This document shows positions 15,865 to 20,172 of a DNA stretch of 20,172 nucleotides, one piece after another. A model generated the notes under the pieces. The model was not told the origin of the DNA. It searched no databases and worked only from the letters and a program-made list of their open reading frames with translations. The stretch's first letter is position 1; each line of letters opens with the position of its first letter. The stretch lies in contig CASFXO010000413.1 in assembly GCA_949298665.1 (NCBI GenBank), forward strand, positions 1 to 20,172, read 5' to 3'. A program made the position numbers and the translations under genes. Origin of the DNA: an uncultured Lentisphaeria bacterium (GTDB lineage Bacteria; Verrucomicrobiota; Lentisphaeria; Victivallales; Victivallaceae).

Positions 15865-16761
15865 TCAGCGGATCAGCAAAGTCATGACCGCCTTCTGGAC
15901 ATGCAGCCGGTTTTCCGCCTCATCGAAGACGATCGACGCCGGAGAATCCATCACCTCGGCCGAAACTTCCTCTCCCCGGTGCGCCGGCAGGCAGTGCAGC
16001 AGTTTCGCCTGTTTTCCGGCGGCCTGCATGACCGCGCGGTTCACCTGATACGGCTTGAAAACTTCCAGCCGCCGGGCCCGTTCCTCTTCAAACCCCATGC
16101 TGACCCAGACGTCCGTATAAATGTAATCCGCCTCCTTCGCCGCCCGGATCGGGTCTTCCTCCCAGCGGATGTTGGCGGCGTCGCCCATCAGCGCCGGATC
16201 CGGACTGAATTCCGCCGGAGCCGCGATCACCAGTTCGAAATCGACCAGACGCGCCGCCTTGATCAGGGAGTTGGCGATGTTGCTGCGGCCGTCGCCGTAA
16301 AAAACCAGTTTCGTACCCTCGACCTTGCCGCTGTATTCCAGAATGGTCAGCAGGTCCGCCAGAATCTGGCAGGGATGAAATTCATCCGTCAGCGCGTTGA
16401 TCACCGGAATGTCGGCGCAGCGTCCGAGCTCCTCCACATCCGCCTGGCTGTAGGTCCGGATCACCACCCCGTGCAGATAACGGCTGAGCACCCGCGCAGT
16501 GTCGGCGACGGTTTCGCCGCGCCCCACCTGCATGCGGCCCTGATCCAGATACAGCGGCGTTCCGCCGAGTTCCGCCACGCCGACTTCGAACGACACCCGC
16601 GTCCGGGTCGAAGACTTGGCGAAGATCAATCCCACGCTCTTCCCGCGCAGCGGCTTGAAATCCACTTTGCCCCGTTCCCGCTTCAGCTTCAGCGCCAGTT
16701 CGAAAATTTCCTGCAGATCGCCGGCATTCAGGTCGCCGAGCGTCAATAAATCCTTTTTCAT
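15865..16761 (-). CDS. argF: Ornithine carbamoyltransferase
   Basis: Joins carbamoyl phosphate and ornithine to give citrulline, the sixth step of arginine synthesis, in the cytoplasm. The 298-residue length is typical. The carbamoyl phosphate site is STRTR (residues 51-55) and HPCQ (129-132); the ornithine site shows FYGDGRSNIANS (154-165), DVWVSMG (217-223) and HCLPAHRGEEV (256-266). HCLP and SMG favour ornithine rather than acetylornithine as substrate. The residue after SMG is Phe where Gln is common, and the second motif has Arg-Ser-Asn instead of Asn-Asn; both look tolerable. Start ATG 16761 has GAGGA at good spacing, located within the end of argD. The 6-base gap to argD suggests translational coupling. 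Confidence 0.97.
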   Translation of the reverse strand: MKKDLLTLGDLNAGDLQEIFELALKLKRERGKVDFKPLRGKSVGLIFAKSSTRTRVSFEVGVAELGGTPLYLDQGRMQVGRGETVADTARVLSRYLHGVVIRTYSQADVEELGRCADIPVINALTDEFHPCQILADLLTILEYSGKVEGTKLVFYGDGRSNIANSLIKAARLVDFELVIAAPAEFSPDPALMGDAANIRWEEDPIRAAKEADYIYTDVWVSMGFEEERARRLEVFKPYQVNRAVMQAAGKQAKLLHCLPAHRGEEVSAEVMDSPASIVFDEAENRLHVQKAVMTLLIR

Positions 16762-16767
16762 ATTTCC

Positions 16768-17979
16768 TCATTCCCCCTTGATTTTTCCGGCAAACTCCGC
16801 CAGCGCCGCGGCAATCAGCGCCAGCCCTTCGTCCGCCTCCGCCCGGGTCAGATTCAACGGCGGCAGCAGCCGCAGCACCGTTTCGCCCGCGGTCAACGTG
16901 ATCAACCCGTGTTCCAGCAGCAGCTGCGACAGCGGCCCCGCCTCCCGGTCCAGCACCACTCCGATCATCATCCCCAGTCCGCGCACTTCCCGGACAAACG
17001 AATATGACGCGGTGATTTCACGCAGTCGCCGCATCAGGTACGCCCCCTGTTCACGACAGTTTTCCAGCACGTGCCCGTCGCGGATGGCATCCTGCACCGC
17101 CAGCGCCGCGGCGCAGGCCAGCGGCGTACCGCCGAAGGTCGAAGCGTGCATGCCGACGGTCAGCACCTGCGCGTATTTCCGCTTCACAATGAACGCTCCC
17201 ATCGGGAAACCGTTGGCAATCGCCTTGGCCATGGAGAGCGCATCCGGCTCCACCCCGAAATTCTGCCAGGCGAAGAGCGTCCCGGTACGGCCCATGCCGC
17301 ACTGCACTTCGTCGAACAGCAGCAGAATGTCCCGTTCATCGCACAACGCCCGGACCTGTCGCAGATATTCCGGATCCGCGGGCAGGATGCCGCCCTCGCC
17401 CTGCACCGGCTCCAGCATGACGGCACAGGTTTTGTCCGTTACCGCCGCCCTCAGCGCGGCAAAGTCGTTGAACGGCACCTGCGTGAATCCCGGCATGTCC
17501 GGCGCAAACCCTTTCCGGTATTTCGCCCGGCCGGTCGCCGCCAGCGTCGCCAGCGTCCGGCCATGGAATGAATTTGCCATGGAGATGATCTCATTGCGAC
17601 CGGTGGCGGAGCCGTATTTCCGGGCGAACTTGATCATGCCTTCATTGGATTCCGCGCCGCTGTTGGAGAAAAACACCACGCCGTCGAAACATTCGGCAAT
17701 CAGCCTGGCCGCCAGGCGCGGCGTCACGTCATTCATATAAAGGTTGGAGACATGCACCAGCTTCGCCGCCTGTTCCTGAATCGCCGCCGTCACGCCGGGA
17801 TGACAATGCCCCAGACTGCAGACGCTGATGCCGGAGGCGAAATCCAGAAAGCATCGATCGTCGGCCGACCACAGGCGCGCCCCGGCCCCGCGCACAAACA
17901 TGATCTTCGGCGCATAGGTGGGCATGACATACTGCCGGTACAGCTCGACGGTTTCCTCACAGACACTCTTTTCCATCAT
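16768..17979 (-). CDS. argD: Acetylornithine aminotransferase
   Basis: A class III PLP-dependent aminotransferase that converts N-acetylglutamate semialdehyde to N-acetylornithine, using glutamate, in arginine synthesis; members often also act on succinyldiaminopimelate. The 403 residues include the PLP phosphate-binding turn NSGAESNEG (106-114), FHGRT (138-142), the cofactor aspartate in LLFDEVQCGMGRTG (D223, Q226), and the Schiff-base lysine in SMAKAIANG (K252). The two neighbouring ATGs, 17979 and 17976, follow GGAGG at 2 and 5 bases, so the second may be the real start. It is the first gene of the arg cluster and is preceded by its own promoter and a leader hairpin. Other omega-aminotransferases share these motifs, but the adjacent argF makes ArgD by far the likeliest. 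Confidence 0.95.
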   Translation of the reverse strand: MMEKSVCEETVELYRQYVMPTYAPKIMFVRGAGARLWSADDRCFLDFASGISVCSLGHCHPGVTAAIQEQAAKLVHVSNLYMNDVTPRLAARLIAECFDGVVFFSNSGAESNEGMIKFARKYGSATGRNEIISMANSFHGRTLATLAATGRAKYRKGFAPDMPGFTQVPFNDFAALRAAVTDKTCAVMLEPVQGEGGILPADPEYLRQVRALCDERDILLLFDEVQCGMGRTGTLFAWQNFGVEPDALSMAKAIANGFPMGAFIVKRKYAQVLTVGMHASTFGGTPLACAAALAVQDAIRDGHVLENCREQGAYLMRRLREITASYSFVREVRGLGMMIGVVLDREAGPLSQLLLEHGLITLTAGETVLRLLPPLNLTRAEADEGLALIAAALAEFAGKIKGE

Positions 17980-17980
17980 T

Positions 17981-17986
17981 TCCTCC
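17981..17986 (-). promoter_or_regulatory. Ribosome binding site of argD
   Basis: The minus strand reads CGGAGGAA directly before two adjacent ATG codons. The GGAGG core is 2 bases from ATG 17979 and 5 bases from ATG 17976, favouring the second. Confidence 0.6.
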
Positions 17987-17998
17987 GAAATATTGAAA

Positions 17999-18024
17999 GC
18001 GCCGGAATACCTACGGCCCGGCGC
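17999..18024 (-). promoter_or_regulatory. Hairpin in the argD leader
   Basis: A perfect 7-base GC stem, GCGCCGG with CCGGCGC, with a 12-base loop, lies in the predicted argD leader between the transcription start and the ribosome binding site. No T-tract follows, so it is not a classical attenuator terminator. It may stabilise the messenger or affect ribosome access. I saw no arginine-rich leader peptide and no clear ArgR box. Confidence 0.45.
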
Positions 18025-18053
18025 AAACCGTTCATCCGTCAGGGAAAGGAATT

Positions 18054-18081
18054 ACTATAGTCCGCTTCTTCAAAAAAGCAA
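18054..18081 (-). promoter_or_regulatory. Candidate promoter of the arg cluster
   Basis: On the minus strand there is -35 TTGCTT (18076-18081), a 16-base spacer and -10 TATAGT (18054-18059). Transcription would begin near 18047, with a leader of about 70 bases to argD. It would drive argD, argF, the serine dehydratase gene and the lipoprotein gene, since no other promoter is evident between them. Confidence 0.6.
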
Positions 18082-18084
18082 ACC

Positions 18085-18096
18085 TTTTCCGGAAAA
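18085..18096. promoter_or_regulatory. Perfect 12-base palindrome next to the arg promoter
   Basis: TTTTCCGGAAAA is self-complementary and ends 3 bases upstream of the -35 element of the arg promoter. The position suits an activator or repressor site. It could equally be chance in a gap that has several A and T runs. Confidence 0.35.
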
Positions 18097-18136
18097 ACCC
18101 CCGCCACGAACGCCGCACCGCCCTCCGCCCCTCCTC

Positions 18137-18152
18137 AAAAAGCCGTTCGGCC
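18137..18152 (-). terminator. Weak terminator candidate after the membrane protein gene
   Basis: The minus strand reads GGCCGAACGGC followed by TTTTT, about 90 bases after the stop of the membrane protein gene. The stem is very short (three to four pairs) around a small loop, so termination would be weak. No stronger terminator is visible in the gap. Confidence 0.25.
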
Positions 18153-18239
18153 AGACCTCCTCGCCACACGCGGGAATCGCATTTTCCCCCGCCCCCCGGC
18201 AATCGGGTACTGCGCGAACCACTCCCGCGCCCCCCTTCC

Positions 18240-20168
18240 CTACGGCAGCAGAATCACGATATCCAGGTCCGGCTCATGCCGTATGTCGGAGTAACGCCGC
18301 AACACCTCCTGGGGCAGCTGTTCGAAATGCGGCCCGTGAAACACCCACGGGCACCGGGCCCGGCCCAATTCCCGCATCACCCGGTCCATATCCTTCCGGA
18401 AAATCACCTCGGGCAGATTAAAATCACGGATATCCGGCCGCAATCCGGTCTCCGCGTACAACACTCCCTGCTGATAGCTGACGATGTTCATCGCGCCGCC
18501 GGCGGGCGCCACCGCCCGCAACCGCTCCACCAGACGGTCCGTCGCACCGAAATCGGAAAACAGCTTCGCCGTTCCGTACATGCCCCGGACGATTTTCGGC
18601 GCCCCCAGCAGCAGCGAAACGCAGCAGCAGGCCATTCCCACCAGCGCCGGCAGGGCGAAGATCCCGTATCTCCGGGGCAGCCGCTGCCGCCGAATGCCCC
18701 GCAACACCGTGTCCGCCAGCAGAAACAACAGAAAATATCCCGGATACAATACGGTAAAGAGATTATACGGGTGCGACCGTCCCGCATAATACAGCGAAAG
18801 CCCCAGCCCCAGCACGCCGAGAAACAGCACCATGCGGCAGGCATACGTCCTGCCGCGCCCGAGCCGAATGCGCCGGACGGCAAACGTCAGCGCCCCCACA
18901 TAGAGCATCACCCCCAGCCACCACAGCCGTCCCGACACCGGCATCATGAAATATCCGATCTGCTGAAAACGCACCATGTAGGCGAGGTAATCCCACACCG
19001 GCGGCCAGGCCCCGCTGCCCAGCCGGAGCAGAACCGCCACCAGCGGCAGCCCGCATACGAGGGCGACCAGAAAACGCCACGCACGCCGCCACGCCTCCCG
19101 CACCGAACCGACCGCGAAGAGGTTTCCCGCCAGCAGCGCCCCCGTCACGGCGATCCCGGTATCCGGATTGAAGAACAGCGCCGCCGCCGCCAGAAAGCCG
19201 CCGCCCCAGCTCCGGACCTTTTCGCCCCCCGTCGCCCATAAGAACCACGCCGCCGCCGGGCCCAGCAACCGCACCGGGAAATAAGCGAAATAAGGATCGA
19301 TCCGGAAGCTGTCCTTCGCCTGAAAGAAGACGAACCAGTTCAGCATGTAAAGAAACACTATTCCGTATCCGGCCCAGAGCATCCGGCTCCGCAGCATCCG
19401 TTTCGCCGCCGCGAAAATCAACCCGAACGCCGCCAGATACAGTCCCCCCATCACCAGCGAATAACTCAGCATCGAGCACCCGCACATCCGCAGCACCGGC
19501 GCCAGAAACTGCGGATAAAATCCATACAGATGCCTTTCGGCAATGCCGCGCATGCTCTGCAACGCGGCATACAGCACGATGTTGATGTGTTCGTCGAAAT
19601 TTCCGTCCATCCGCCCCGGCAGATAGATTCGCCAGACGGCGATCTGAATGACCGCGACGGCAAACACCAGCCACCGAAGCCATCGCACCGTCCCGCGGCG
19701 CCGTCCGCCGACCAGCACCCCGGCCCCCAGCAGCAGAGTTCCCACCACGACGAACGGAATACCGCCGCGGTACCAGTGAAACACCGGCCCGAAGGCGGCG
19801 GAGAAACCATTCCCGTCCGTGAGCGCCGCCACCCCCGCCGCCGCCAGTACCCAGGGAGCAAAACGGTGTCCGAAAAAATGTATCCGCCCCGCTGCCGCTC
19901 CGCAGAATGCGGCCGGCAGCGCGCTCAGACACAACGCCAGAAAGGCGACACTTTCCCGCGGCTCGGGACAGCAATACTGCCGCAGTCCCGGCAATACGGC
20001 ATCCAGCAGGTGGGCCAGCACGTCCGGCCGGATATCCGGCGTCAACCGGTAAGCGACGGCGGCAACGGCGACGGCGATTCCGGATGCCGTCAGCACCGCG
20101 GTGCAGAAACGGTCAAAGGCGTCCTGTCTTCCCCGGTCATATTCATATGATAATGATAAAAACGTCAA
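18240..20168 (-). CDS. Polytopic membrane protein, GT-C glycosyltransferase-like
   Basis: A 642-residue inner-membrane protein that I do not recognise by name. There are about 14-16 hydrophobic segments, the first around residues 21-42 and the last around 501-522, then a soluble C-terminal part (about 523-642), probably outside the cytoplasm. Between early segments lies an acidic loop, GRMDGNFDEHINIV (186-199), followed by LYGFYPQFLAPVLRM. A later loop reads YYAGRSHPYNLF. Acidic residues after a membrane segment plus a soluble tail recall polyprenyl-phosphate sugar-using GT-C transferases, so a role in glycan assembly is a guess. The start is uncertain: the first codon used here is TTG at 20168, only 4 bases from the edge, and no nearby in-frame ATG exists, so the gene may start upstream of the window. 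TTGACG at that spot also looks like a -35 element. It ends 260 bases before argD and is likely a separate unit. Confidence 0.75.
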   Translation of the reverse strand: MTFLSLSYEYDRGRQDAFDRFCTAVLTASGIAVAVAAVAYRLTPDIRPDVLAHLLDAVLPGLRQYCCPEPRESVAFLALCLSALPAAFCGAAAGRIHFFGHRFAPWVLAAAGVAALTDGNGFSAAFGPVFHWYRGGIPFVVVGTLLLGAGVLVGGRRRGTVRWLRWLVFAVAVIQIAVWRIYLPGRMDGNFDEHINIVLYAALQSMRGIAERHLYGFYPQFLAPVLRMCGCSMLSYSLVMGGLYLAAFGLIFAAAKRMLRSRMLWAGYGIVFLYMLNWFVFFQAKDSFRIDPYFAYFPVRLLGPAAAWFLWATGGEKVRSWGGGFLAAAALFFNPDTGIAVTGALLAGNLFAVGSVREAWRRAWRFLVALVCGLPLVAVLLRLGSGAWPPVWDYLAYMVRFQQIGYFMMPVSGRLWWLGVMLYVGALTFAVRRIRLGRGRTYACRMVLFLGVLGLGLSLYYAGRSHPYNLFTVLYPGYFLLFLLADTVLRGIRRQRLPRRYGIFALPALVGMACCCVSLLLGAPKIVRGMYGTAKLFSDFGATDRLVERLRAVAPAGGAMNIVSYQQGVLYAETGLRPDIRDFNLPEVIFRKDMDRVMRELGRARCPWVFHGPHFEQLPQEVLRRYSDIRHEPDLDIVILLP

Positions 20169-20172
20169 ATCG

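Larger units (their letters stand above)
17980..18239. other. Intergenic region between membrane protein gene and argD
   Basis: No reading frame here looks like a gene. Besides the promoter, palindrome, leader hairpin and ribosome site listed separately, the right half is a G-rich (minus strand) stretch with runs of five to six G and a small GCGCG hairpin, with no recognisable RNA gene. Confidence 0.6.

Noticed and set aside
14700..15887. Plus-strand frame of 395 codons opposite the serine dehydratase gene
   Set aside because: It is antisense to a clearly identified enzyme and is rich in Arg, Gln, Pro and His.
15901..17740. Plus-strand frames opposite argF and argD
   Set aside because: Shadows of two confidently identified genes.
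18276..19974. Alternative frames on both strands over the membrane protein gene
   Set aside because: GC-rich shadow frames; only the 18240-20168 frame gives regular membrane segments.

Overview
The window is about 20 kb of GC-rich bacterial DNA, and every gene I can support lies on the minus strand, so genes are read here from high to low coordinate. The N-terminal LEPR-like motif, the DUF4347 domain and the Pmp-like GGGIY beta-helix repeats of the giant surface protein, together with the GC-rich codon use, suggest a Gram-negative bacterium of the PVC group, possibly Lentisphaerota (Victivallis-like). This is inference from protein style, not a search result.

Right part, 20172 to 12913. At the right edge (20168-18240) is a polytopic membrane protein with a soluble C-terminal part, resembling GT-C type glycosyltransferases; its start is uncertain. 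A 260-base gap (17980-18239) holds a good sigma-70 type promoter and a leader hairpin. A tightly packed cluster follows: argD (acetylornithine aminotransferase), argF (ornithine carbamoyltransferase), a single-chain iron-sulfur L-serine dehydratase, and a TolC/NodT-type outer membrane lipoprotein. Gaps inside the cluster are 6, 29-34 and 17 bases, so co-transcription is likely. ArgD and ArgF act in arginine synthesis. The serine dehydratase makes pyruvate and ammonia from serine. The lipoprotein has no inner-membrane partner in view.

Middle, 12912 to 12720. This AT-rich gap carries a stem-loop after the lipoprotein gene, then a promoter and a ribosome binding site that fixes the start of the next gene.

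Left part, 12719 to 1. One uninterrupted reading frame of at least 4,239 codons runs off the left edge. It encodes a giant predicted surface or secreted protein. From the N-terminus it has: an LEPR-XLL-like motif; an Ala/Gln-rich linker; two tandem DUF4347 domains, the first of which has lost both the His and the Cys kept in the second; a left-handed beta-helix-like hexapeptide stretch; a Thr-rich linker encoded by a trinucleotide repeat; three successive right-handed beta-helix modules, each opening with LREA and closing with GAFE; and a long solenoid of Asn-Gly-Thr-type repeats. The C-terminus, which would show how the protein is anchored or exported, is outside the window.

The most interesting points are the active/inactive pair of caspase-like DUF4347 domains at the front of the giant protein, its internal triplication, and the TolC-like lipoprotein just upstream that might take part in its export. 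No tRNA, rRNA, CRISPR array or insertion sequence was seen.
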